A DNA stretch of 64,000 nt from Planctomycetota bacterium (GTDB lineage: Bacteria > Planctomycetota > UBA1135 > UBA2386), in NCBI GenBank assembly GCA_028281765.1, contig JANQJF010000068.1, forward strand, positions 59,299 through 123,298, in the 5' to 3' direction. The position numbers and the translations under genes were made by a program. Below are positions 19,738-27,556 of the stretch, piece after piece; position 1 is the stretch's first letter, and each line of letters starts with the position of its first letter. A model generated the notes under the pieces. That model was not told the origin of the DNA and did not search any database. It was given only the letters and a program-made list of their open reading frames with translations.

Positions 19738-20250
19738 GTCGTAGCCGGGCTTCGTTGGGCCGCCGGTCCACGACGGTGTCGGGAAGATCCGGATCTCCAG
19801 TCCGTTCGACAGCTGGAGTTCGGCCAGCTTCGTGATCGCGATCGCCTGCATGCGGAGCGTCATCCCCGCGAGGGCCGGATCCATGCCGAGGCTCGTCGTG
19901 AACGAACCGTGCGCGTCGAACTGCGCGACGGCGGAGAACAAGACGCTGTCGACGAGAAGCGGACTCTTGGTCAGCGCTCCGAGGGAGATCTCGGCGCGAT
20001 CGAGTCCGACGATGAGCTGGACCAATCCAGCCGGCTCGCCGCCGTCGAGATCGAGGATCAGGTCGTTCGACGCGAACGAATACCCGATGTCCCACTCGAG
20101 CGTGTTGTCCTCGGAGGCGACATCGCCGCCGTACATCCACGCTTCGACCGTGTCCGAGGCGTAGAGGATCTGTTGGTTGACGGGTTCTGCTTCCGGCACG
20201 ATTTGGGGCGCTGCGGACAGAACGGTGGCCAGAGCAAGTGTGGCTAGCAT
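19717..20250 (-). CDS. Small exported protein resembling the C-terminal module of planctomycete secreted proteins
   Basis: A 177-residue protein with an N-terminal signal sequence (MLATLALATVLSAAPQ). The remainder is beta-rich and acidic. The region DAHGSFTTSLGMDPALAGMT, followed by LRMQAIAITKLAELQLSNGL, resembles the C-terminal beta module of the larger exported proteins at 48744-51725 and 59825-61447 (pattern: Gly-rich turn, Pro, LxGLxLxxQ). Here the module is almost the whole mature protein. No function is known. Its 3' end overlaps mnmG by 21 bp, both frames being open there. Expression is not proven, but the signal peptide and composition favour a real gene. Confidence 0.6.
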   Translation of the reverse strand: MLATLALATVLSAAPQIVPEAEPVNQQILYASDTVEAWMYGGDVASEDNTLEWDIGYSFASNDLILDLDGGEPAGLVQLIVGLDRAEISLGALTKSPLLVDSVLFSAVAQFDAHGSFTTSLGMDPALAGMTLRMQAIAITKLAELQLSNGLEIRIFPTPSWTGGPTKPGYDSESGEE

Positions 20251-20428
20251 GATTCGGATCGCTTTCTGATGAAGACTGGGGCTGCGACCGAAAAGGGACC
20301 GGGCGGCACGCGTGCGAAGCGAGATTTGCGGTCCTTTGTCGGGGTCTGACCCCGTCTCTACCGCCGGTCGGGCGCGAGGTAACCGTTTCGTAACGCGGAC
20401 TTGGCGAGAGTGTCGCGCGCGGGCGAAC

Positions 20429-21016
20429 TCAGCCGCGCAGAACGGCCTTGATCAGGTCCTCGGTCGACGCGCCGTCGAGTTTTACGCCGGCCTTTTCGAC
20501 GCGAGTGCGCGCATCCTTCTCGGCGTAGCCGAGCGTGACGAGTGCGGCGACGGCATCGCCCGCGTCGTCGTCGAGTGCCGCGGCGCTCGTCGGCGCGACG
20601 TCGGTCGCGAGGTCCATCTTCGCGATGTGGTCGCGCAGCTCGAGGCACAGGCGCTCGGCGGTCTTCGCGCCGATGCCCTTCACCTTCTGCAGCGTGGCCG
20701 GATCGTCGCCAAGGATCGCGCTCGCGATCTCGCGCGGGCCGTAGGTGCTGAGCAGCGCGAGCGCCATCGACGGGCCGACTCCCGTCACCGTCATGAGCCG
20801 GCGCGCGAGCTCGCGTTCGCGCACGCTGCGGAAGCCCAGCATCGTCGGCATGCCGTCGACGACGTGGAGGATCGTGTGCAGCTGCGTCGTGTCGCCGACC
20901 TTGAGGCCGGCCGAGGTCGAGACCGGGACCTTGACCTCGAAGCCGACGCCGCCCGCGCGCAGGACGACGCGCGCGGGGTGCGACTCGCAAACCTCGCCGA
21001 GCAGGTGGTCGTACAC
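20429..21016 (-). CDS. ruvA: Holliday junction branch-migration protein RuvA
   Basis: RuvA tetramers bind Holliday junctions and load the RuvB motor. The 195-residue product has the N-terminal OB domain (GGVGFEVKVPVS), the helix-hairpin-helix pair (TVTGVGPSMALALLSTYG and VKGIGAKTAERLCLELRDHI) and the flexible C-terminal RuvB-binding domain (VAALVTLGYAEKDARTRVEK). The start is GTG at 21016, nine bases after the stop of the alpha-CTD/TPR gene, so the two are probably co-transcribed. ruvB and ruvC are not in the window. A small palindrome, ggggtctgacccc, near 20340 may end the transcript. Confidence 0.94.
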   Translation of the reverse strand: MYDHLLGEVCESHPARVVLRAGGVGFEVKVPVSTSAGLKVGDTTQLHTILHVVDGMPTMLGFRSVRERELARRLMTVTGVGPSMALALLSTYGPREIASAILGDDPATLQKVKGIGAKTAERLCLELRDHIAKMDLATDVAPTSAAALDDDAGDAVAALVTLGYAEKDARTRVEKAGVKLDGASTEDLIKAVLRG

Positions 21017-21025
21017 CGGCTCGGC

Positions 21026-22387
21026 CTAGCCGCGCAGCGCGAGACCGAGCTCGTCGAGCTTGGTCTTGATCTCGTTGAGCGAAGTCTGACCGAAGTTCGG
21101 GCAGGCCAACAGTTCGGCGGCCGTGCGGTTCGCGAGGTCGCCGATCGAACGGATCTTCAGGAGGTCGACGATGCGCCGGGCGCGGACCGACAGGTCGAGC
21201 TCGGTGACCGGGCGGCGTGCCGGGTCCGGGCTGTTCGGGTCGGGGCTGTCGGCGTCCGGTTCCATCGGCGACGCGGCGTCGCCGCTCGCTCCGCCGCCGT
21301 CACCGACGGTGACGCCGAGCAGGTCGTCTTGGCCCATGCCGAGGCTGAGTCCCTTGTTGCCGAGGATCTGCTTGATCTCCTGGAGGGACGTCTCGCCGAA
21401 GTTCTTGTACGACAGCAGCTCGGCCTCCGACTTCTTGACGAGGTCGCCGAGGGTGTGCACGCCCATCTTCGCGAGGCAGTTGCGGCTGCGAACCGACAGC
21501 TCGAAGTCGTTGATTGGGGTGCGCAGGATCTTGTTGCGCTTGTCTTCGCGGCGCTCCTGATCCTCGTCGTAGTACATGTTCAGCGCGGCGGCCGCATCGC
21601 GTCGGTAGAGGCGCGCACGCTTGTTGTGGGGGTTCGCCTGCAACGCGAGGTCGAAGCACTGCATCGCGCGGCGGTAGTTGCCCATGTCCTCGTAGAGGAT
21701 GCCGAGGTTGATCACGCACGACGTGTTGACGGGCGGGATCATCAGCGCGCGCTCGTAGAGCTCGCGGGCTTCTTCGTCTTCGCCGCGGAGGTCGACGTTG
21801 ACCGCGAGGCGGAACAGCGCTTCGCGGTGGTTCTCGTCGGCGGCAAGCGCTTGGTCGTAGGCAGCGATCGCGCCGAGCGCGTCGCCGTGCACTTCCTTGA
21901 CGCGGCCGTTGTAGTACTCGCGGTCGGCGGGCGAGAGGCGGTCGCGGTACTTGTCGACCGCGGCTTCGAGCTCTTCGCCGTTGCCCTTGGTCTCGAGCAC
22001 GTGGAGGTAGGCGACGGTCTGCGCGAGGTCGCTCTCCTTCGCGGTGAGCATCGACTCCGCGGTCGCGAAGTCGCCCATCGCCGCGTGGCTCTTCGCGATG
22101 CAGACCGCGATCGCCGGGTTGCCCGAGTGGTCGGACAGCTCCTTGAGCGCATCCTCGTGGCGGCCGATGGCCCAGAGGGCCAGACCGCGCTGCAAGCCGC
22201 GGGACATCGGGGTCTCGACCCAGTCCCGGAGCTTCTCGATCGCGTTCATCGAGCCGAACGCTTCACGGCGGAAGTCCTCGACTTTCGCGTGGTCGATGGG
22301 CTCGGACAGACACGACAACGGATCCTTGGCCGGAGCGCTCTGCGAATCGCTGGATTCCATCGAGGTGTGGACCGTTTCCTCGGTCAT
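21026..22387 (-). CDS. TPR protein with two RNA polymerase alpha-CTD-like domains
   Basis: A 453-residue cytosolic protein. Residues about 60-290 are TPRs (ALGAIAAYDQALAADENHRE, then YRRAMQCFDLALQANPHNKR). About 296-355 form an alpha-CTD copy (NDFELSVRSRNCLAKMGVHT, then KNFGETSLQEIKQIL). About 390-453 form a second (TELDLSVRARRIVDLLKIRS, then PNFGQTSLNEIKTKL). In E. coli alpha the CTD contacts UP elements through Arg265, Asn268, Cys269, Gly296, Lys298 and Ser299. Copy 1 keeps all but Lys298. Copy 2 keeps Arg265, Gly296 and Ser299. No alpha-NTD is present, so it is not the core subunit. TPR/alpha-CTD proteins occur widely in planctomycetes with unknown function. A DNA- or polymerase-binding adaptor is the simplest inference. 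Confidence 0.88.
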   Translation of the reverse strand: MTEETVHTSMESSDSQSAPAKDPLSCLSEPIDHAKVEDFRREAFGSMNAIEKLRDWVETPMSRGLQRGLALWAIGRHEDALKELSDHSGNPAIAVCIAKSHAAMGDFATAESMLTAKESDLAQTVAYLHVLETKGNGEELEAAVDKYRDRLSPADREYYNGRVKEVHGDALGAIAAYDQALAADENHREALFRLAVNVDLRGEDEEARELYERALMIPPVNTSCVINLGILYEDMGNYRRAMQCFDLALQANPHNKRARLYRRDAAAALNMYYDEDQERREDKRNKILRTPINDFELSVRSRNCLAKMGVHTLGDLVKKSEAELLSYKNFGETSLQEIKQILGNKGLSLGMGQDDLLGVTVGDGGGASGDAASPMEPDADSPDPNSPDPARRPVTELDLSVRARRIVDLLKIRSIGDLANRTAAELLACPNFGQTSLNEIKTKLDELGLALRG

Positions 22388-22487
22388 CGATCCTCCAAAA
22401 TGCTGGGTGCGGGGTCGGCGCGCGCCCCGGAAAGGGGCTGCTGCAAGCTGGCAAAACGCGGGACCCTACGCCGATCCGAGCGCCCGA

Positions 22488-23753
22488 TCAAGGCTTGGCG
22501 ACGTCTCCGTAGACCTCGACGAGCTCCTCGGCCATCTGGGCGAAGCCGCGGGTCGCAGGCCGGGTGGCCGTCGCGGCGACCATCCGCGCGAGCTCGGCCC
22601 GGTCCGCGGTCAGGCGCCCGAGCACTTGGGCCAGCTCGTCCGCATCCCCAGGGGTGACGTAGACGCCGTCCTCGCCGTCCCGGAACGCGTCCTGCAGCCC
22701 GCCGATCCGGCTCGAGATCACCGGGCGGCCGGCGGCGAGCGCCTCCCGGATCGTCAGCCCGAAGGCCTCGCTCCAGCGGGCCGGGGCCACGAGAACGTCG
22801 ATGCCCTCGAAGATCCGGGGGAGATCCGACGTCTGGTAGGGGCCGGAGTAGGTGACCCGGGGCTTGGTCGGGTCGAGCTGGCTGAACACCCTGGTCAGGT
22901 GGCTCTCGTCGCCGTGGTAGGGGACCGCGTTGCCGTGCACTCGGAGTTCGACCGCGTCCCGCGGCAGCTGCATGAGCGCGCGGACGAGGACGTCGAGGCC
23001 CTTGCTCGGGATCAGCGTGCCGAGGAACCCGATCCGCAGGGGGCCCGGGCGCTCGGGATCGACCGGGGTGACTCGGGTCAGCGCGCGCGTGTCGACGCCG
23101 TTCTCGACGACCCGGATCGAGTCCGGGTCCGCGCCGAGTGTGGCGAACGGGGGGATCGCGCGGGCGGAGGGCACGACGAGACGAGTCGCGGCCGCGAGCA
23201 CCTCGCGCGCGAGATCGTGGAGCTCGGCAACTCTCCCGGGCCCCTCGTCGTGGGGCACCCAGCCGCCGAACGTCGGGCGCAGGCAGTCGGCGCAGCGCCG
23301 CGGTTCGACCGATTCGCAAACCTCGCCGCTGTCGCGCCACATCTGTCCGCGGGGGCACATCAGCCAGTAGTCGTGCAGCGTCAGCACGCTCGGAATCCCG
23401 TGCGCACGGAGCACGTCGAGCAGACCGGTCGACATTCCGGTCAGGTGGTGGACGTGCGCGACGTCGAATTCGTGCTCGCCGAGGAAGGCCTCGAACGCCG
23501 CGTCGAGTGTCGGCACCGCGTAGAGAGATCGCAATCCGTCGAGACCCTCGTAACGGTAGGTGACACGAGTCACGCGCGGCGCGGCTTCGCGGACGACGGT
23601 CCGGTCACCCTGCGACGCCCCCGTGCCGGTCTTGGCGTAGACGTGCACGTCGTGACCCGCCGCGACGAGCGCGGTCGCCAAGCCGTCGACGTGCTGCTCG
23701 ACTCCGCCGACGCTATCTGGCGGGAACCCGTGACTGACCAACAAGATGCGCAT
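22488..23753 (-). CDS. Glycosyltransferase family 4 protein
   Basis: A 421-residue GT-B glycosyltransferase. The N-terminal domain begins MRILLVSHGFPPDSVGGVEQ, typical of GT4. The C-terminal domain has LRIGFLGTLIPSKGLDVLVR and the nucleotide-sugar signature EAFGLTIREALAAGRPVISS. A cysteine-rich insert at about residues 130-165 (MCPRGQMW, CESVEPRRCADC) is seen in a subset of GT4 enzymes. It probably acts on a cell-envelope or capsular polysaccharide; donor and acceptor are unknown. The start at 23753 was chosen over an upstream ATG by family alignment. It is divergent from murA and lies 100 bp upstream of the alpha-CTD/TPR gene. Confidence 0.9.
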   Translation of the reverse strand: MRILLVSHGFPPDSVGGVEQHVDGLATALVAAGHDVHVYAKTGTGASQGDRTVVREAAPRVTRVTYRYEGLDGLRSLYAVPTLDAAFEAFLGEHEFDVAHVHHLTGMSTGLLDVLRAHGIPSVLTLHDYWLMCPRGQMWRDSGEVCESVEPRRCADCLRPTFGGWVPHDEGPGRVAELHDLAREVLAAATRLVVPSARAIPPFATLGADPDSIRVVENGVDTRALTRVTPVDPERPGPLRIGFLGTLIPSKGLDVLVRALMQLPRDAVELRVHGNAVPYHGDESHLTRVFSQLDPTKPRVTYSGPYQTSDLPRIFEGIDVLVAPARWSEAFGLTIREALAAGRPVISSRIGGLQDAFRDGEDGVYVTPGDADELAQVLGRLTADRAELARMVAATATRPATRGFAQMAEELVEVYGDVAKP

Positions 23754-23910
23754 GGCAAGCGTTGCGTATCGTGCGTTCTCTGGAGTGGAACGCACGCGAT
23801 TTCCCGGTTACCATGACACGGGTTCGATGGCAGGGCGACGTCGGACAGCCGCACAGCGAGCGAGGTCAGCGCGCGCCGCGGTGGATTCCCTGACGCCTGG
23901 CGAGATTTCT

Positions 23911-23917
23911 GGAGGGG
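23911..23917 (+). promoter_or_regulatory. Strong ribosome binding site setting a GTG start for murA
   Basis: ggagggg lies two bases before the GTG at 23920 (core spacing about 5 bases). It decides the start, because an in-frame ATG at 23827 has no comparable site and would add a non-conserved 31-residue extension. Confidence 0.8.
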
Positions 23918-23919
23918 CT

Positions 23920-25191
23920 GTGGACCGAATTCGAGTCCGGGGCGGTCGTGAGCTGCGCGGCAGCGTGACGATTTCAGGCAGCAAGAACGCGGCGTTGCCG
24001 ATTCTGGCCGCATCACTCCTCGTCGATGGTCCGATCGTTCTCAAGAACGTTCCGCGCCTCAAGGACATCGACAACATGTGTCGGATCCTGACGTCGCTCG
24101 GCGTCCGCTGCGAACGGCAGCCGGACGGTGCGCTGGCGCTCGAGGCGATCGACAAGACCAAGTACAGCGCCCCGTACGACCTCGTGCGCACGATGCGGGC
24201 GTCGTTCGTGGTGCTCGGACCGCTGTGGGCGCGGCGCGGCCTCGGCCGCGTGAGCTATCCCGGCGGCTGCGTGCTCGGGCACCGGCCGGTCGACCTGCAC
24301 CTCAAGGGGCTGCGTGCGATCGGCGCCTCGATCGACGTGCGCGACGGCTACGTGACGGCGTCGGGTCCGGTCGAAGGCGGCACCGTCTACCTCGCCGGCA
24401 ACTACGGCTCGACCGTGCTCGGTACGGCCAACGTCGTGATGGCCGCAGCGCTCGGCAAGGGTGTGACCTACATCGAAGGCGCCGCCCTCGAGCCCGAGGT
24501 CACGGACCTGTGCCACTTCCTCAACGCGTGTGGCGCCCAGATCGATGGCATCGGCAGCCACCTGCTCGTGATCGAAGGGGTCGAGACGCTGCGCGGGTGC
24601 GAGTGGTCGGTGATCCCCGACCGCATCGAAGCCGCGACCTACCTGACGTGCGCCGGCATGCTCAACGCGCCGGTGTCGGTCGACGCGGTCGAGCCGCGCC
24701 ACATGATCGCGGTCATCGATCGTCTGCGCGCGGCCGGTCTCGATCTCGAGGTCGGGCGCTCGTCGATCACGAACGTGCCGACGCCGGACGGCAAGCTCGT
24801 CGCGACGGACGTCACGACGCTGCCGTACCCCGGCTTCCCGACCGACATCCAGGCGCAGTTCATGGCCCTGATGGCGCGGGCGTCGGGCGTGTCGGTGATC
24901 ACGGAGAAGGTCTACCCCGAGCGCTTCATGCACGCGAACGAGCTTGCGCGTCTCGGTGCGCGCATTCGTCGCGAGGGGCCGAGCGCGATCATCGAGGGCA
25001 CGGAGACGCTGAGCGGCGCGCCGGTCATGGCGTCGGATCTCCGCGCGTCGGCGGGCCTGATCCTGGCGGGTCTGGTCGCCGAGGGGCACACGGACGTGCG
25101 TCGCGTCTACCACATCGACCGCGGCTACGAGCGCATCGAGCAGAAGCTGCAGGGCATCGGCGCCGACATCGAGCGCATCAGCGACGGCTGA
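23920..25191 (+). CDS. murA: UDP-N-acetylglucosamine 1-carboxyvinyltransferase MurA
   Basis: MurA carries out the first committed step of peptidoglycan synthesis, adding enolpyruvate from PEP to UDP-GlcNAc in the cytosol. From the GTG start the protein is 423 residues, the usual length. It opens with RIRVRGGRELRGSVTISGSK and NAALPILAASLL. The catalytic Cys (fosfomycin site) is residue 117 in PGGCVLGHRPVDLHLKGLRA, so fosfomycin sensitivity is not precluded. Later motifs include EPEVTDLCHFLNACGA, LPYPGFPTDIQAQFMALMAR and HIDRGYERIEQKLQGIGADI. With the amidase and NamZ-like genes elsewhere in the window, it argues that this organism makes peptidoglycan. Confidence 0.97.
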   Translation: MDRIRVRGGRELRGSVTISGSKNAALPILAASLLVDGPIVLKNVPRLKDIDNMCRILTSLGVRCERQPDGALALEAIDKTKYSAPYDLVRTMRASFVVLGPLWARRGLGRVSYPGGCVLGHRPVDLHLKGLRAIGASIDVRDGYVTASGPVEGGTVYLAGNYGSTVLGTANVVMAAALGKGVTYIEGAALEPEVTDLCHFLNACGAQIDGIGSHLLVIEGVETLRGCEWSVIPDRIEAATYLTCAGMLNAPVSVDAVEPRHMIAVIDRLRAAGLDLEVGRSSITNVPTPDGKLVATDVTTLPYPGFPTDIQAQFMALMARASGVSVITEKVYPERFMHANELARLGARIRREGPSAIIEGTETLSGAPVMASDLRASAGLILAGLVAEGHTDVRRVYHIDRGYERIEQKLQGIGADIERISDG

Positions 25192-25206
25192 GAAGGGCTC
25201 GGCCGC

Positions 25207-25929
25207 GTGCCCGGCTTTCGTCTTCTCGACGGCTTCAACGCACCGGAGCTCGCGCGGCACGCGGGCTCGCGGACGCGAATTCTGAACACCGCAGCCGCGG
25301 CCTACTTCGACTCCGACCGGCTCGCCGATCGGCTGTTCCGCGCTCTCGCGTCGCTGCGGACGGTGCGCATCAAGGAGCTCGTGGAAGCGTTCGAGTTCTA
25401 CGCCGTGGCGCGCAAGCACGTGCGCGCCGGCACGATCGTCGACCTCTGCTGCGGTCACGGCCTCGTCGGTCTGTTGTTCGCCGCGTTCGACAGGGATGTC
25501 CACCGGGTGCTGCTCAATGACCGGCGGCAGCCGCAGTCGTTCGAGACAATCTTCGCGTGTGTCGCCGAGACCGTACCTCGGGTCGCCGATCGGGTGAGTT
25601 TCCTCGAGGGGTCACTCGACGCGGCGCGCGCGGCGACGCCCCGTGGCGCCGGCGTCGTCGCCGTGCACGCGTGTGGTTCGCTCACCGACGACTGTCTCGA
25701 CGTCGCGCTGGAAGCTCGCGGACCGGTCGCGGTGCTGCCGTGTTGTCGGTCCAAGGCGCGCAACCCGGCGCCGCGGTCGTTGCGCCGTGCGCTCGGGAAC
25801 GACGTGGCCTATGACGTGCACCGGACCTACCGGCTCGAGGATCGCGGCTACCGGGTTCGCTGGGGCGAGATCCCGGCCGAGGTCACGCCGATGAATCGCG
25901 TGCTGTCCGCGGTGCCGCCTTCCGCGTAG
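25207..25929 (+). CDS. Class I SAM-dependent methyltransferase, substrate unknown
   Basis: A 240-residue protein starting at GTG with gaaggg about nine bases upstream. The SAM-binding motif I is TIVDLCCGHGLVGLLFAAFD. Downstream motifs AVHACGSLTDDCLD and AVLPCCRSKAR recall the HACGxLTD and PCC motifs of the METTL25/RRNAD1-type group. The substrate may be RNA or protein; I cannot say which. It follows murA by 15 bp and may share its transcript. Its last 82 bases overlap the convergent Hint-protein gene, both frames being clearly coding. Confidence 0.78.
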   Translation: MPGFRLLDGFNAPELARHAGSRTRILNTAAAAYFDSDRLADRLFRALASLRTVRIKELVEAFEFYAVARKHVRAGTIVDLCCGHGLVGLLFAAFDRDVHRVLLNDRRQPQSFETIFACVAETVPRVADRVSFLEGSLDAARAATPRGAGVVAVHACGSLTDDCLDVALEARGPVAVLPCCRSKARNPAPRSLRRALGNDVAYDVHRTYRLEDRGYRVRWGEIPAEVTPMNRVLSAVPPSA

Positions 25930-26789
25930 GCGGCGACGACGATGCCGTTCGCGCCGATGCGGAAGGCGTCGTGACCGTCCACGAGTTCGAGCGTGTAGAC
26001 GGGCGTGAGGCCGGTGCGGTGCACGGTTGTCGAGCGAACCTGCGGGGCGGTGCGTGCCGTCAGCCGATCGGACGTCGTGAGTTCGTCCGCGCGTACCCAA
26101 CCGCGGCCCGGCGTGCGGAAACGGTGACCTGCCGTCGACCGAATCGTCTCGTCGCCCGCTTCGATGGTGACCAGCTCCCGCGCCAGCGATCGACGCACCG
26201 CGCGCACGAGCGTTGGGCAACCCTTCGCGTCGAGAACGAGGTCGCACGGCGCGAGCTCTCGCAGGACGCGCGTGCCGCCCGGAACCTGGACGACGGTGTC
26301 GCCGGGGAAACAGTCGATGATGCAGATCTGGGGCGGCTCCGGCGGCGGATGTCCGGGCAGCGAGTAGACCGGGTCGCTCGCTTCGACCCGCTTGTCGAAG
26401 CCGATGCCGACGAGTTCGGGTGTGACCGGAACCTCGGGCCGCCAAGGCTTGGTCCTGCGTCCCGTGCGCACGGAGCGATACTCCGGAATCAAGAACAGAG
26501 TGGTCCGGTCGAACTGCGCGACGCCGGGATCGATCCCGAACGGAGTCGGCACATCGAATCGCACGAAGATCCACGCCGTCGGCTCGTCGCCGATCCGGGT
26601 CAAGAACCGGGAGTGTGGCGACAGCTGGTGGCCGGCGGATCGCGGGGCGTTCCCGAACTCCAGAATCGTCATACTCGACGCGACGTCGTCGACAGGACTC
26701 GGCGACCGCCGTTGAGGTCCGCCGGGGATCTGCGGCAGCAGCGTCGCGGCGGTCGAAACGATCCCGAAGATGGCAGCGAGGACTCTCAT
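25848..26789 (-). CDS. Exported Hint (intein-like) domain protein lacking the C-terminal splice residues
   Basis: A 313-residue protein with an N-terminal signal sequence. Residues about 40-155 form an unrecognised domain ending in a Pro-rich linker (PGHPPPEPPQI). A Hint domain begins at Cys160 (CFPGDTVVQVPGGTRVLREL) and contains the block B TxxH motif (STAGHRFRTPG) and the end block GHDAFRIGANGIVVAAY. In active inteins and pretoxin Hint domains this end block finishes VHN. Here His-Asn is replaced by Ala-Ala, so C-terminal cleavage or splicing should be lost, whereas N-terminal thioester chemistry at Cys160 remains possible. A 30-residue tail follows. The protein may autocleave or attach its N-part to a nucleophile, as in Hedgehog; this is inference. 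It overlaps the methyltransferase gene by 82 bp. Confidence 0.78.
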   Translation of the reverse strand: MRVLAAIFGIVSTAATLLPQIPGGPQRRSPSPVDDVASSMTILEFGNAPRSAGHQLSPHSRFLTRIGDEPTAWIFVRFDVPTPFGIDPGVAQFDRTTLFLIPEYRSVRTGRRTKPWRPEVPVTPELVGIGFDKRVEASDPVYSLPGHPPPEPPQICIIDCFPGDTVVQVPGGTRVLRELAPCDLVLDAKGCPTLVRAVRRSLARELVTIEAGDETIRSTAGHRFRTPGRGWVRADELTTSDRLTARTAPQVRSTTVHRTGLTPVYTLELVDGHDAFRIGANGIVVAAYAEGGTADSTRFIGVTSAGISPQRTR

Positions 26790-26871
26790 CGTCCGCGGAT
26801 TCTACCCGAAACTGGCATTGCGCGCCGCCGTACGGTACACCCGAGGCGTTACCAGCCAGGGAGGCGTGTAA

Positions 26872-27258
26872 GTGGTCCAATTCGACCGTCGGTTCGGTTC
26901 TACCTACAAGGGTTACTGCCGCGAGGCCGTGAAGCGCGACACCGAGCGCGCGCTCGATCGCGAGTTCACCGGGCGCAGCTTGCGCGGGGCGATCGACGAC
27001 CGCGGCGTCGCGGCATTGATCTTCCGGGACGTCGAGGAGCGCGTCGAGGCGGTCGCCGAGGAAGCGACGCCGGTCGCGGAGCCGACGGAGCGGCGGCCCG
27101 CACTCGAGTCGATCGAAGTCGAGCCACTCGAGATCGAGGTCGAACTCGCAGAAGAACGGCGGGCCGACTCGCGCATCGAACTCGAGGCTCTGGCCGAGGA
27201 GGCCGCGACGCCGCGTTCCGGTCGCTTCCGACGCTGGCTGCGTTCGCTGTTCGGCTGA
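26872..27258 (+). CDS. Small hypothetical protein, acidic middle and basic C-terminus
   Basis: A 128-residue protein with GTG start preceded by a good ribosome site (agggagg, about nine bases upstream). The N-terminus is VQFDRRFGSTYKGYCREAVK by codon, then a stretch with alternating Glu/Val (residues about 50-105), then a basic end RFRRWLRSLFG. There is no signal peptide or membrane helix. No family is recognised. The good ribosome site and third-position G+C bias support coding. It is divergent from the Hint gene and 298 bp before ffh, so an operon with ffh is doubtful. Confidence 0.55.
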   Translation: MVQFDRRFGSTYKGYCREAVKRDTERALDREFTGRSLRGAIDDRGVAALIFRDVEERVEAVAEEATPVAEPTERRPALESIEVEPLEIEVELAEERRADSRIELEALAEEAATPRSGRFRRWLRSLFG

Positions 27259-27556
27259 TCCGAACGGTTCCGGTCTGCGGAGCGGACGCGTCGCACAGGC
27301 CGCAGTTTCGGTGGGTGCGCACGCAGGTGACGTCCCCAGAGCGCGTGCTTCGATTCGGGATACTGGACCTGGTTGACCGAAACGTCGGCCGGTGGTCGAT
27401 CGTGTCTCGCCCGTCCAGGCCTTGTTTGCACGGCGCACGCATTCCACCGTTGTCTGCGGCCGTCGCCGGCAGGATCATTCGACTCCAGCCCTCGACGGCA
27501 CATTGGACTCGATCGGCCATGCGCGGAGCGTATCGGCCGGACTATAAGAAACGCAC
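27259..27556. other. 298-bp gap upstream of ffh, no gene seen
   Basis: I looked for an SRP (4.5S) RNA because of ffh, but the conserved ggtcaggtccggaaggaagc core is absent on both strands. No hairpin of note was seen. The promoter of ffh is presumably here; actataa near 27541 is an A+T-rich island close to the start. Confidence 0.45.

Noticed and set aside
20312..22657. 781-codon open frame on the plus strand opposite ruvA and the alpha-CTD/TPR gene
   Set aside because: Antisense to two clear genes. Its composition is the usual G+C-driven shadow.
24013..25503. 496-codon open frame opposite murA
   Set aside because: Antisense to a strongly conserved gene, with no recognisable motif of its own.
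27259..27556. Possible SRP RNA upstream of ffh
   Set aside because: The conserved core of 4.5S RNA was not found on either strand.
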